Positions 23,348 through 29,962 of a stretch of DNA of 31,387 bases are shown here, one piece after another (the first letter of the stretch is position 1; every line of letters starts with the position of its first letter). The stretch is from contig JAVCBZ010000017.1 in assembly GCA_030765735.1 (NCBI GenBank), forward strand, positions 1-31,387, given 5' to 3'. Made by a program: the position numbers and the translations under genes. Origin of the DNA: Candidatus Susulua stagnicola. GTDB lineage: Bacteria > Omnitrophota > Gorgyraeia > Duberdicusellales > 4484-171. The notes below the pieces were generated by a model that was not told where the DNA came from, ran no database searches, and was given only the letters and a program-made list of their open reading frames with translations.

Positions 23348-23731
23348 ATGATTAAGAAAAAAAGAATTTTGTTAATTGACGATGAAAAAGATTATTGTTA
23401 TTTCATGTCTCGTAATCTTGAAGATACTGGTGAATTTTCAGTAATAATGGCTCATGAGGGTAGAGAAGGAATTAAGTTAGCTAAGAGTGAAAAGCCAGAT
23501 TTAATTCTTCTTGATATTATTTTACCGGGGCTCCCAGGCACAGATGTAGCTAATGTTCTTTTGAATGAGACTAAGACTAAAAGAATTCCAATAATATTTC
23601 TTACGGCAATAGTTACTCAAAAAGAATTAGGAGCTACAGCAGTTAAAGAAATAGGTGGCAATAATTTTATTGCTAAAACTGCTCAAACTAAAGATGTGGT
23701 TGCAGCCATAAAAACGCTTCTACACATGTAA
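23348..23731 (+). CDS. Orphan response regulator, receiver domain only
   Basis: Using the ATG at 23348, 7 bases after the strong GGGAGG site (23335-23340), the product has 127 residues. A TTG upstream at 23333 overlaps that site and is rejected as start. It is a lone CheY-like receiver: acidic pocket D11-D12-E13, phospho-acceptor D56 (LILLDIILPGLPG), T86 (FLTAI) and K110 (FIAKT). There is no output domain, so it probably signals through a protein partner. It is the only plus-strand gene here, divergent from the radical SAM gene and convergent with the DUF4416 gene. No histidine kinase is in the window. Confidence 0.93.
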   Translation: MIKKKRILLIDDEKDYCYFMSRNLEDTGEFSVIMAHEGREGIKLAKSEKPDLILLDIILPGLPGTDVANVLLNETKTKRIPIIFLTAIVTQKELGATAVKEIGGNNFIAKTAQTKDVVAAIKTLLHM

Positions 23732-23760
23732 TCTTTTTTCAAGCTTACCGATTTATTTAA

Positions 23761-24291
23761 TTATTTATTTGTATGTATCTGTTGACGATATATTTTTCGT
23801 ATATTGAAGAATATTTCTTTGTATTCTGGGGTTCTATAATCTGGGAAGGTTGTTGGAATTTCAGAAAAGTAATCTTTTAAATAAGTAAGAGTTACCTCAC
23901 CATAAATTCCTTTGCCAAGATATACTCGATGGGCAAAGTCCTTAGTAGTAGTTAAAATTAGTTTAGCTTCATTAATGTATCCAGGATCAATATTTATTTG
24001 ACGTTGCAGATTTAGAGCAAATTTTTTTTCTAATTTTATGCAATAGAGTTTAATATCTACGAACTGTTCTGGTTTTCGTAACTTTTCAAAAGATATAAAA
24101 CGTCGGCTAAGAGGTGTGCCCATTTCAGGATGATAATAAGTAGTAAAATTAAAGTCAATCCTCCGGCTTTCAAAGTCTATTGGGCCAAATTTTTTTTCTA
24201 AATATTTTTTTGTGTTTTGATAAACTTTCTCAGTTGTATAAATAAATCCAGATATGAATTTTACAGGTAAGGGAAGATGAATATCTAACAT
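23761..24291 (-). CDS. DUF4416-family protein
   Basis: A 176-residue soluble protein that matches the DUF4416 pattern: an early FISGFIYTTEKVY, central DFNFTTYYHPEMG, a FVDIKLYCIKLE segment, the DPGYINEAKLILTTTKDFAHRVYLGKGIYGE block (abbreviated) near 102-132, and FPDYRTPEYKEIF at the end. The family's function is unknown. It is last in an operon with two PilZ genes and a small zinc protein, separated from the second PilZ gene by 16 bases, so a link to c-di-GMP signalling is possible. It meets the response regulator tail-to-tail with no hairpin terminator visible between them. Confidence 0.85.
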   Translation of the reverse strand: MLDIHLPLPVKFISGFIYTTEKVYQNTKKYLEKKFGPIDFESRRIDFNFTTYYHPEMGTPLSRRFISFEKLRKPEQFVDIKLYCIKLEKKFALNLQRQINIDPGYINEAKLILTTTKDFAHRVYLGKGIYGEVTLTYLKDYFSEIPTTFPDYRTPEYKEIFFNIRKIYRQQIHTNK

Positions 24292-24307
24292 ATTTAAAAA
24301 ATATTAG

Positions 24308-24661
24308 TTATGATTCCAAGAAAGGGTTTATATAGGAACGAAGTACTTTTCGATTACGATCAGTTAAATCACTAAAATACATTGCTGCGCGGTAAGGGTG
24401 TTTTATGTTCTCTTCAACAATCTCACAACGGACAATAATTCCGGTGCAATTAACCTTCTCTATAGTTTTGGTTTTGTTTTTTTTGATTGGAATCAGAAGG
24501 ATAACGTTTAATTTTGTCATTAGTTCTAAGGGTCTGCTTACCGGAAAATAAGCGCCACTAGTACTAATATTAGTAGTTTCAGTCAGAACGTCAAAATCAC
24601 TAATAGATAACTTTATTGGTAAGAGTCTTTCTACGCGGGGAGATTGTCGTTTTTCTTTCAT
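24308..24661 (-). CDS. Stand-alone PilZ-domain protein (second in operon)
   Basis: A 117-residue protein made up of a single PilZ domain. The c-di-GMP binding signature is complete: R5-X3-R9 (RQSPR) and N-x-S-x-x-G in TNISTSGAYF near residues 31-40. It should bind c-di-GMP and regulate a partner such as motility or polysaccharide machinery. Its ATG overlaps the stop of the zinc protein by one base (TAATG), so they are coupled. It differs from its paralogue in the same operon in both length and loop sequence. Confidence 0.92.
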   Translation of the reverse strand: MKEKRQSPRVERLLPIKLSISDFDVLTETTNISTSGAYFPVSRPLELMTKLNVILLIPIKKNKTKTIEKVNCTGIIVRCEIVEENIKHPYRAAMYFSDLTDRNRKVLRSYINPFLES

Positions 24662-24810
24662 TAATTTTGCGTAGGCTCTTTTTTTGCCATGCTAGTTTTA
24701 AAGCAAGCCTTATTACAGTAATAGCCATTATTTCTGTAATACCAATCAACTCTTTTTAAGGACTTGTTACAATTGAGACAATTTTTTCTTTTTTCTTCTG
24801 CTTTTGACAT
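24661..24810 (-). CDS. Small zinc-binding protein between two PilZ genes (49 aa)
   Basis: The ATG at 24808-24810 opens 49 codons ending in TAA at 24661-24663. The product has C11-X2-C14 (KNCLNCNKSLKR) and C32-X3-C36 (YYCNKACF), likely a single zinc finger with an aromatic VDWYYRNNGYYC middle. The gene begins 4 bases after the stop of the first PilZ gene and its stop overlaps the next ATG. This tight arrangement in an operon, plus the cysteine set, supports a real gene. Partner and role are unknown. Confidence 0.78.
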   Translation of the reverse strand: MSKAEEKRKNCLNCNKSLKRVDWYYRNNGYYCNKACFKTSMAKKEPTQN

Positions 24811-24814
24811 TTTT

Positions 24815-25144
24815 TTATGAGTTAAATATTCGGTTTAAAAATTGGAACAACTTTTCTTTAGAATTTTTAGGTGTTTCTATAAATTCTAATCCGGTAGAAT
24901 ATCTTTCTGATAATCTTTCTTTATTACACCAAGTTACTTTTGCCTTTAGATTTAATATGTTATCAATAAGGTTTATATTGACCTTTAAAGTGTCATCTTT
25001 AGGTAAAAAATTATTACTTATTATTTTCATCCCACCAAGGCTTAAATCCTTGCTTACAGTATAAAAATAGCTTCTGGCTGGGAGGGTTTTACATTCAACC
25101 GGAAAAGAAACACCAACTCTAGGGAATTTTCTTTTATCGTCCAT
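24815..25144 (-). CDS. Stand-alone PilZ-domain protein (first in operon)
   Basis: The 109-residue product has an intact PilZ signature: R5-X3-R9 (RKFPR) and D-x-S-x-x-G in SKDLSLGGMKI near residues 31-41. The rest forms the beta-barrel (LKVNINLIDNI, LKAKVTWCNKE, YSTGLEFIE). It should bind c-di-GMP. It leads the operon PilZ / zinc protein / PilZ / DUF4416, driven by a near-consensus promoter upstream. No binding site stronger than AAAAGG is seen before its ATG. Confidence 0.92.
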   Translation of the reverse strand: MDDKRKFPRVGVSFPVECKTLPARSYFYTVSKDLSLGGMKIISNNFLPKDDTLKVNINLIDNILNLKAKVTWCNKERLSERYSTGLEFIETPKNSKEKLFQFLNRIFNS

Positions 25145-25209
25145 ATTTTTATACCTTTTAAGAGTATTCGTTGTCTGTTTTGAAACCGTTTACATTTTTC
25201 TTCAAACTA

Positions 25210-25238
25210 AATATACCATATATTTATAGCTTTGTCAA
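25210..25238 (-). promoter_or_regulatory. Near-consensus promoter of the PilZ operon
   Basis: Minus-strand TTGACA (25233-25238) and TATATT (25210-25215), 17 bases apart. The -35 box overlaps the last codons of aroB. The leader would be about 60 bases. It is the closest match to the sigma-70 consensus in the window. Confidence 0.7.
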
Positions 25239-26320
25239 TATGAGGCAAAAATTTTAAGGGTTTTCTTTATCTCTTGAGGAGAAATCTTAGTAATTATCTC
25301 TACTTTTCCGATTTTTTGCAAAATTACCATTCTGATTTCTCCGGAAATGAACTTTTTGTCATAAGTCAATGATTTATAAATAGTTAGAACATTAAACTTG
25401 ATTTTTGTTGGCAAAGAGAATAATTTGAGTATTTCCTCTATTTGGTTGACCTCTTGTTGAGAGCATTTACCTAAGATTTTTGATAATTGGGCTGCGTAGA
25501 CCATACCTAAAGAAACTGCTTCTCCGTGTGATAATTTTTTATATTCTAAGGAGCTTTCTAGAGCATGAGCTAAGGTGTGTCCAAAATTAAGAATTGTCCT
25601 CAATCCTTTTGTCTCGTGTTCATCCTCAGATACTATTTTTGCTTTTATTTTTACACAAGTTAAAATTAATTTCAAGATACAGTCTTGATTGAGTTTTAGA
25701 ATCTTTTTATAATTTGTCTTTAGAAAAGTAAAAAAATCCTTATCTTTTATTGCTCCGTATTTTATAGCTTCAGCTAAACCTTGGCTTATTTCTTTTGCTG
25801 GTAAAGTTTTTAAAAATGCTGTATCAATGAATACGGCTTTAGGCTGATAAAATGCACCGAGTATGTTTTTAGCTTCTTTTAAATCAATTGCAGTTTTACC
25901 GCCAATACTAGAGTCGATTTGCCCTAGGAGTGTAGTCGGAATTTGAATGTAGGGTATACCACGTTTATAAATTGAAGCTATGAAACCGCCTAAATCACCA
26001 ATAGTTCCTCCACCAAGACAGACAATAAATATTTTTCTGCTTAAAACATCAGCGCTTATTAATTTCTGGATTACTCTATCAAGCCACAGTCTAGACTTAG
26101 CTCTTTCACCATCAACAACTGTAATTATTTTGTAGTTTTTATTGCCAAAGGCTTTTTCAATTTTATCTCGATGTAGTGAAAGTATTTTAGGCGAAGTGAT
26201 AACTAGGCCAAAATTACCAAGCTTAAGGTTTCTTATTTTGTTAGGAAGGCCTTTTAGTAAATTGCGACCAACGTATACCTTATAGGGATTATTTTTTAGA
26301 TGAACAGGTATTATTTTCAT
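25235..26320 (-). CDS. aroB: 3-dehydroquinate synthase
   Basis: A 361-residue cytosolic enzyme of the shikimate pathway, converting DAHP to 3-dehydroquinate with NAD+ and a divalent metal. Motifs include CLGGGTIGDLGGFIASIYKRG (abbreviated) near 100-120, IPTTLLGQIDSSIGGKTAID from about 125, the metal-binding NFGHTLAHALE near 240, and HGEAVSLGMVYA. Length is normal for the family. The Asn often found after the GGKT motif is Asp here, in an otherwise intact site. It begins 3 bases after the site-2 protease gene's stop. Confidence 0.96.
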   Translation of the reverse strand: MKIIPVHLKNNPYKVYVGRNLLKGLPNKIRNLKLGNFGLVITSPKILSLHRDKIEKAFGNKNYKIITVVDGERAKSRLWLDRVIQKLISADVLSRKIFIVCLGGGTIGDLGGFIASIYKRGIPYIQIPTTLLGQIDSSIGGKTAIDLKEAKNILGAFYQPKAVFIDTAFLKTLPAKEISQGLAEAIKYGAIKDKDFFTFLKTNYKKILKLNQDCILKLILTCVKIKAKIVSEDEHETKGLRTILNFGHTLAHALESSLEYKKLSHGEAVSLGMVYAAQLSKILGKCSQQEVNQIEEILKLFSLPTKIKFNVLTIYKSLTYDKKFISGEIRMVILQKIGKVEIITKISPQEIKKTLKIFASY

Positions 26321-26323
26321 TTT

Positions 26324-26935
26324 TTATATATTTATGCCTAATAAATTAACTAATATTAAAGTTATAATTGGTAATATAAAATATTTAAAAAAACCGCTTA
26401 TAATAAGTAGAGCAATAATAAAAAAACCATAAGGCTCTAGTTTAAGATAGATATTAGTAGCTTTTTTAGATAAGAAAGAAGTTAATACTCTAGAGCCATC
26501 TAAGGGTGGTATAGGAATAAGATTAAAAATTGCTAAAAGCAAGTTTATCATTATGCCTAAGATTATTGCTTCGGTAAATAATGGAAATCCCAATCTAATT
26601 AGCAAAGATAAGAATATGGCGATTAAGATGTTTATTAATGGCCCAGATAAGCCGACTAAGGCAATATCTTTTTTTGGGTTTTTAAAGTGATAAGGATTTA
26701 TTGGTACTGGTTTAGCATAACCTATGGTAAAAGGTTGGCCGATCAATCGAGTTGATAATACTAATAAAATTATTGGAAGGATAATTGTTCCAAAAAGATC
26801 AATATGGACAAGAGGATTTAAACTAAGCCGACCAGATTGTTTAGGGGTGGGATCACCTAATTTAGAAGCCATCCATCCGTGAGCATACTCATGGAAAGTT
26901 ATTGACACAAAGAGAATTAAAATAAGAATTGGCAT
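26324..26935 (-). CDS. Site-2 protease family (M50) membrane metalloprotease
   Basis: A 203-residue membrane protein with the zinc motif H15-E16-X2-H19 (FHEYAHGWMASKLGDPT) in its first helix and the second motif NLIPIPPLDGSRVL with the third zinc ligand Asp. Four to five hydrophobic segments are seen. It belongs to the small, PDZ-lacking branch of the S2P/RseP-like proteases that cut substrates within the membrane. The physiological substrate is unknown. It begins 3 bases before aroB, so they share a transcript with the small basic protein gene upstream. Confidence 0.93.
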   Translation of the reverse strand: MPILILILFVSITFHEYAHGWMASKLGDPTPKQSGRLSLNPLVHIDLFGTIILPIILLVLSTRLIGQPFTIGYAKPVPINPYHFKNPKKDIALVGLSGPLINILIAIFLSLLIRLGFPLFTEAIILGIMINLLLAIFNLIPIPPLDGSRVLTSFLSKKATNIYLKLEPYGFFIIALLIISGFFKYFILPIITLILVNLLGINI

Positions 26936-26970
26936 TATTATTTATTTTGAATCGAATCAGGCTTTACTTC

Positions 26971-27243
26971 TTATTTAGCAGACTTCTTTTTGTCATCTTT
27001 AGGTTTTTGAGTCTGTGCTGAAGTCTCTTTTTTTTCTTCGGTAGCACCTTCTTCGGATTCTTTAGCCTTCTCTTTCTTTAGTGCTTTTAATTTTACAATT
27101 TTTATTTTTGGTAATCCTAATACTGGATCTTTTTCAGACCAATCCCCTTTATCTTTTAGCCATTTTAATCTCTCGCTACGTTTCATTACCGAACGAGAAC
27201 CGCTTAAATTTTTTGCTCGCTTCAACGATGGATGTAAACCCAT
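26971..27243 (-). CDS. 'Small basic protein' of the Chlamydiae/Verrucomicrobia type, with extended tail
   Basis: A 90-residue protein whose first ~50 residues (MGLHPSLKRAKNLSGSRSVM, then KRSERLKWLKDKGDW..SVLGLPKIKI-like) match the short, highly basic protein family known from Chlamydiae and Verrucomicrobia, proposed to be ribosome-associated; role unproven. Residues 50-90 are a Lys/Glu/Ala tail that the shorter family members lack. A strong GAGGAGG site lies before the ATG, and two hairpins precede it. Its presence supports placing the organism in or near the PVC group. The family match is from memory of its pattern. Confidence 0.8.
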   Translation of the reverse strand: MGLHPSLKRAKNLSGSRSVMKRSERLKWLKDKGDWSEKDPVLGLPKIKIVKLKALKKEKAKESEEGATEEKKETSAQTQKPKDDKKKSAK

Positions 27244-27264
27244 TAAAACCTCCTCAATGAGATC

Positions 27265-27289
27265 AGCATTTTTTCTTTTAAAAAATGCT
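27265..27289 (-). promoter_or_regulatory. Hairpin in the leader of the small basic protein gene
   Basis: AGCATTTTTT (27265-27274) pairs with AAAAAATGCT (27280-27289) around a 5-base loop. It sits just upstream of the GAGGAGG site (about 27249-27255), so it could influence initiation. It could also be the end of the upstream transcript. Confidence 0.5.
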
Positions 27290-27299
27290 AGACCGAATT

Positions 27300-27331
27300 G
27301 ATACTGAAGGAACGAAAGTTCCTGAAGTATC
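27300..27331. repeat. Palindromic element abutting the SPOR gene stop
   Basis: GATACT and AGGAAC pair with GTTCCT and AGTATC around a GAAA loop, leaving a 2-base internal mismatch. The outer base is the last base of the SPOR stop codon (27331-27333). No U-run follows directly, although a T6 run lies about 25 bases on. Like the element at 16426-16476 it sits exactly at a stop codon. Confidence 0.55.
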
Positions 27332-27852
27332 TACAAACTATTTTTAAAAATACAATCTTTGTATTTCTTTTTTAGATTTATAAAATTAGTTTTGGCTTCT
27401 CCTTTATTTTCAAAGCCACCAACATATATTACTACGTAGTCTCCTTTTTTCATTACAGTTACTGGATAACCGTTACTTTCTAAGCTTTTCACTTCTTTAA
27501 GTGCTGAATTTTCTCCTTTAAAGCTAGCTACTTGTACGTGATAGCGATCTTTTTCTTCAACTGTTTCTTTTAGTTTTTGGATAATATTAGTATTCTTCTC
27601 TATTTTTTTATCTATGGTTGTTGCTGCTTCTTCTATTTGAGTCGAGTTTACTGTCTTTTTGGTTGTTTTTTCTCCACCTAAAATAACCTTTTTACCTTTT
27701 TCTACCCCCATGGAAAAAGACAAGGTAAAGAGGAGAATCACTATTACTCCTAATAAAATAAGGGTATCGAGGGGTAAAATAATTCTTGGACGACCATTAC
27801 CCTTTTCATTATTCTTATTATGACTAAAAAGATAAAGCTGTCGACTATTCAT
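27331..27852 (-). CDS. Single-span membrane protein with SPOR domain
   Basis: The 173-residue product has a cytosolic N-terminus, one membrane helix at about 28-47 (LILLGVIVILLFTLSFSMG), a charged linker, and a C-terminal SPOR domain (about 103-173: YHVQVASFKGENSALKEV... GYPVTVMKKGDYVVIYVGGF). SPOR domains bind denuded septal peptidoglycan, so the protein probably acts at the division site. The promoter places the transcription start at the ATG, and no ribosome binding site is present, so the message looks leaderless. Confidence 0.9.
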   Translation of the reverse strand: MNSRQLYLFSHNKNNEKGNGRPRIILPLDTLILLGVIVILLFTLSFSMGVEKGKKVILGGEKTTKKTVNSTQIEEAATTIDKKIEKNTNIIQKLKETVEEKDRYHVQVASFKGENSALKEVKSLESNGYPVTVMKKGDYVVIYVGGFENKGEAKTNFINLKKKYKDCIFKNSL

Positions 27853-27858
27853 AAAACT

Positions 27859-27886
27859 ATTATAAAGGAATTTTCGAAAAAATCAA
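27859..27886 (-). promoter_or_regulatory. Promoter of the SPOR gene, apparently leaderless
   Basis: Minus-strand TTGATT (27881-27886) and TATAAT (27859-27864) with a 16-base spacer. Only 6 bases (AGTTTT) separate TATAAT from the ATG, the same geometry as the promoter at 10965-10992. Confidence 0.65.
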
Positions 27887-27906
27887 GCTTACAGAAATCC
27901 ATTTTC

Positions 27907-27932
27907 TCTCTTTATTTAAGAGAGTTTTCTTG
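27907..27932 (+). terminator. Hairpin with T-run between HD-GYP and SPOR genes (plus-strand orientation)
   Basis: A stem CTCTCTT/AAGAGAG with loop TATTT is followed on the plus strand by TTTTCTT. That orientation would end plus-strand transcription, but no plus-strand gene lies upstream. On the minus strand the hairpin is preceded by the T-rich complement and followed by AAAA, so it is a poor terminator for HD-GYP. Coordinates are read by eye to within a few bases. Confidence 0.35.
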
Positions 27933-27939
27933 ACAAAGT

Positions 27940-28977
27940 TTATTTTTTAGGTGGCGATTTTAGATATTCTCTGATAGTTTTTCTTTTTAGAATTTTTAAG
28001 AAAACGTCGACAATTTTAGGGTCAAATTGTTTGCCTTTTTGTTTTTTAATTTCTTGTTCAATCTCTTCTAAAGGTTTTCTTTTGCGATAGGGTCGACCAA
28101 AAAACATAGCATCAAAAGAGTCTAGAATTGAGAGAATTCGTGAGCCCAAGGGTATTTTATCTTTTTTAAGCTTTGAGGGATAGCCTTGGCCATCATATCT
28201 TTCATGATGATGTAAAATTATCGGAATAGCTGGCTTTAGGATTTCTAAATTCTTAAGTAACTCTACCCCTTTTCGAGGATGCTTAGCCATTACTTTGAAC
28301 TCTTCATTAGTAAGCGGTTTTTGTTTTTCAAGAAGGTTAGAAGGAACTTGCATTTTACCGGCATCATGTAGCAGTGATGCATTTACTAAAGCTTTAGTTT
28401 CAATTTCAGATAAATGCATTGATTTTCCCATGGCCCTGATTAGACGTAACATTGGTTTTGTATGTAAAGAAGACGTTGGTACGTATTGGTTTAAAAATTT
28501 AGTTAGTGAATTTATATAGTTTAACATTAATTTTTGTTGTTCTCGATGTAGATTGATAACCTTTAGGCTAACACTTACTTCTTCACAAAGGGCTGAGAAC
28601 CATCCCTTCTCAGCTTCATTGTATGGTTTGAGGCCTGAATCTCTCTTTATATAAATTGCACCTAGAGTTTCATTAAAGATAAAAGGATAAATCAGTCTGC
28701 GACCAAAAGACATTTCTTTTTCTTGCTTGAGTATTTCTTTTTCAATACGAGTAAGAATTGATTTGCCGCCTTTCTTTATAAATTGTTTTTTATTTTCTAA
28801 CCGAACTTTAAGAAAAGTTTGTGGTGCTCCGTTATTGCAAATTATAACTATTTTATTAGCTTTAAGAAGATTTCGAAATAATCGGGAAACCCCAATAGCA
28901 AAACTAACTAAGCTGCTAGATGTAGTAGTAAGACGATAAATGGTATGAAGCGAAGAAAATACAGTTTTGTAAGTCAT
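27940..28977 (-). CDS. HD-GYP domain phosphodiesterase with N-terminal GAF-like region
   Basis: A 345-residue soluble protein. Residues 1-150 resemble a GAF-type sensor (hydrophobic strands VIICNN, GAIYIKRD). Residues 160-345 are an HD-GYP domain with L-H204-D205-AGK, KHPRKGVELL, HHHER at 256-260 and DGQGYP (262-267), then IPLGSRILSILDSFDAM and RPYR. All metal and catalytic residues are present, so c-di-GMP hydrolysis is likely. No receiver domain is attached. It follows the HIT gene by 15 bases. Confidence 0.93.
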   Translation of the reverse strand: MTYKTVFSSLHTIYRLTTTSSSLVSFAIGVSRLFRNLLKANKIVIICNNGAPQTFLKVRLENKKQFIKKGGKSILTRIEKEILKQEKEMSFGRRLIYPFIFNETLGAIYIKRDSGLKPYNEAEKGWFSALCEEVSVSLKVINLHREQQKLMLNYINSLTKFLNQYVPTSSLHTKPMLRLIRAMGKSMHLSEIETKALVNASLLHDAGKMQVPSNLLEKQKPLTNEEFKVMAKHPRKGVELLKNLEILKPAIPIILHHHERYDGQGYPSKLKKDKIPLGSRILSILDSFDAMFFGRPYRKRKPLEEIEQEIKKQKGKQFDPKIVDVFLKILKRKTIREYLKSPPKK

Positions 28978-28992
28978 TATAGAATATAGCGA

Positions 28993-29466
28993 TTAAAGGT
29001 TTTGTTTTAATTTTTTATACAATTCTTTTAAACTTTGTGAAATTACCTTAGTGTTAGAAATAATTGGCATAAAATTGACATCTCCCCTCCAACGCGGAAC
29101 AATATGAGCATGAAGGTGATTGGCAATTCCAGCTCCAGCAATCGTTCCTATATTTATGCCAATGTTAAAGCCTTTAGGGTTAAGAACTTTTTTTAATTTA
29201 GATTTTATTTTAATAAGTGTTTTATTCATGTCTAGTAGCTCTGCATCGTTTAGGCTTTCCATTGATTTAAGATGTCTGTTAGGAACAATCATTACATGAC
29301 CATTATTATAAGGGTAAGTATTTAAAATTGCAAAGCAATATGTAGAACGCAAAAGAATAAAATTTTGTTTATCTTTTTTTTCTTTAAATACTTGGCAGAA
29401 AATACAACTTTTTTGTTTTTTCTGACTGATATACTTCATTCTCCAAGGGGCCCACAATTTATCCAA
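28993..29466 (-). CDS. HIT-family nucleotide hydrolase/transferase
   Basis: A 157-residue protein with the opening MDKLWAPWRMKYI, a zinc-type C21-X2-C24, the GHVMIVPNRH segment, and the histidine triad HLHAHIVPRW. The opening and the C-terminal RWRGDVNFMPIISNTKV match the Ap4A phosphorylase-like/APA2 branch of HIT proteins, which act on dinucleoside polyphosphates. Its start overlaps the phosphoesterase gene's end by 8 bases, so they are coupled. The substrate is not certain. Confidence 0.93.
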   Translation of the reverse strand: MDKLWAPWRMKYISQKKQKSCIFCQVFKEKKDKQNFILLRSTYCFAILNTYPYNNGHVMIVPNRHLKSMESLNDAELLDMNKTLIKIKSKLKKVLNPKGFNIGINIGTIAGAGIANHLHAHIVPRWRGDVNFMPIISNTKVISQSLKELYKKLKQNL

Positions 29467-29956
29467 TTTTTACAATACTCCTTTTAATCTCTTTACCATT
29501 TATTTCTAGAATACCATAAGATTGATAAGGAGCAAATATTGTATCTGTTGGTGAGCCGGGATTAAAGTATATCTTACCATTAATTTCTTCATTAAGGGGC
29601 ATATGAGAATGACCAAAAACAAAGATGTCAATATCTTTAGCTTCAGAAGCAAATTCTCTATTTATATGTTCGAGTATTTTTTTGGGATGTCCGGCACCAT
29701 GGGTAATTGCAAGAGTGATTTCTTCAAATTTAAGAATCTGTTTTGCCGGTAAATTATTTTTTATAGTATCTTCATCCATATTGCCACAAACGCCGTAAAT
29801 CTTAGCCCACTGGCTTAAAACCTCATAGACTGGATAAATGATATAGTCACCACAGTGAAGACAGCAATCACAGGCTTTGGCTTCTTTTTCAATTATCTCT
29901 GGTAGCTTGGATGCTGTTACTGGTATATGAGTGTCAGAAAGTACTAGTATTTTCAT
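29459..29956 (-). CDS. YfcE/MJ0936-type metallophosphoesterase
   Basis: A 165-residue calcineurin-like phosphoesterase with all metal ligands: D8-x-H10 (LSDTHIP), GD at 36-37 (HCGDYI), G58-N59 (CGNMD), H86 (THGAGHP) and GHSHMP near 115-120, ending in FNPGSP. The family hydrolyses phosphodiesters in vitro; the cellular substrate is unknown. It overlaps the HIT gene by 8 bases and follows the ATPase gene by 6 bases, so the cluster ATPase, phosphoesterase, HIT, HD-GYP is probably one transcript. Confidence 0.93.
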   Translation of the reverse strand: MKILVLSDTHIPVTASKLPEIIEKEAKACDCCLHCGDYIIYPVYEVLSQWAKIYGVCGNMDEDTIKNNLPAKQILKFEEITLAITHGAGHPKKILEHINREFASEAKDIDIFVFGHSHMPLNEEINGKIYFNPGSPTDTIFAPYQSYGILEINGKEIKRSIVKIG

Positions 29957-29962
29957 TATTTT

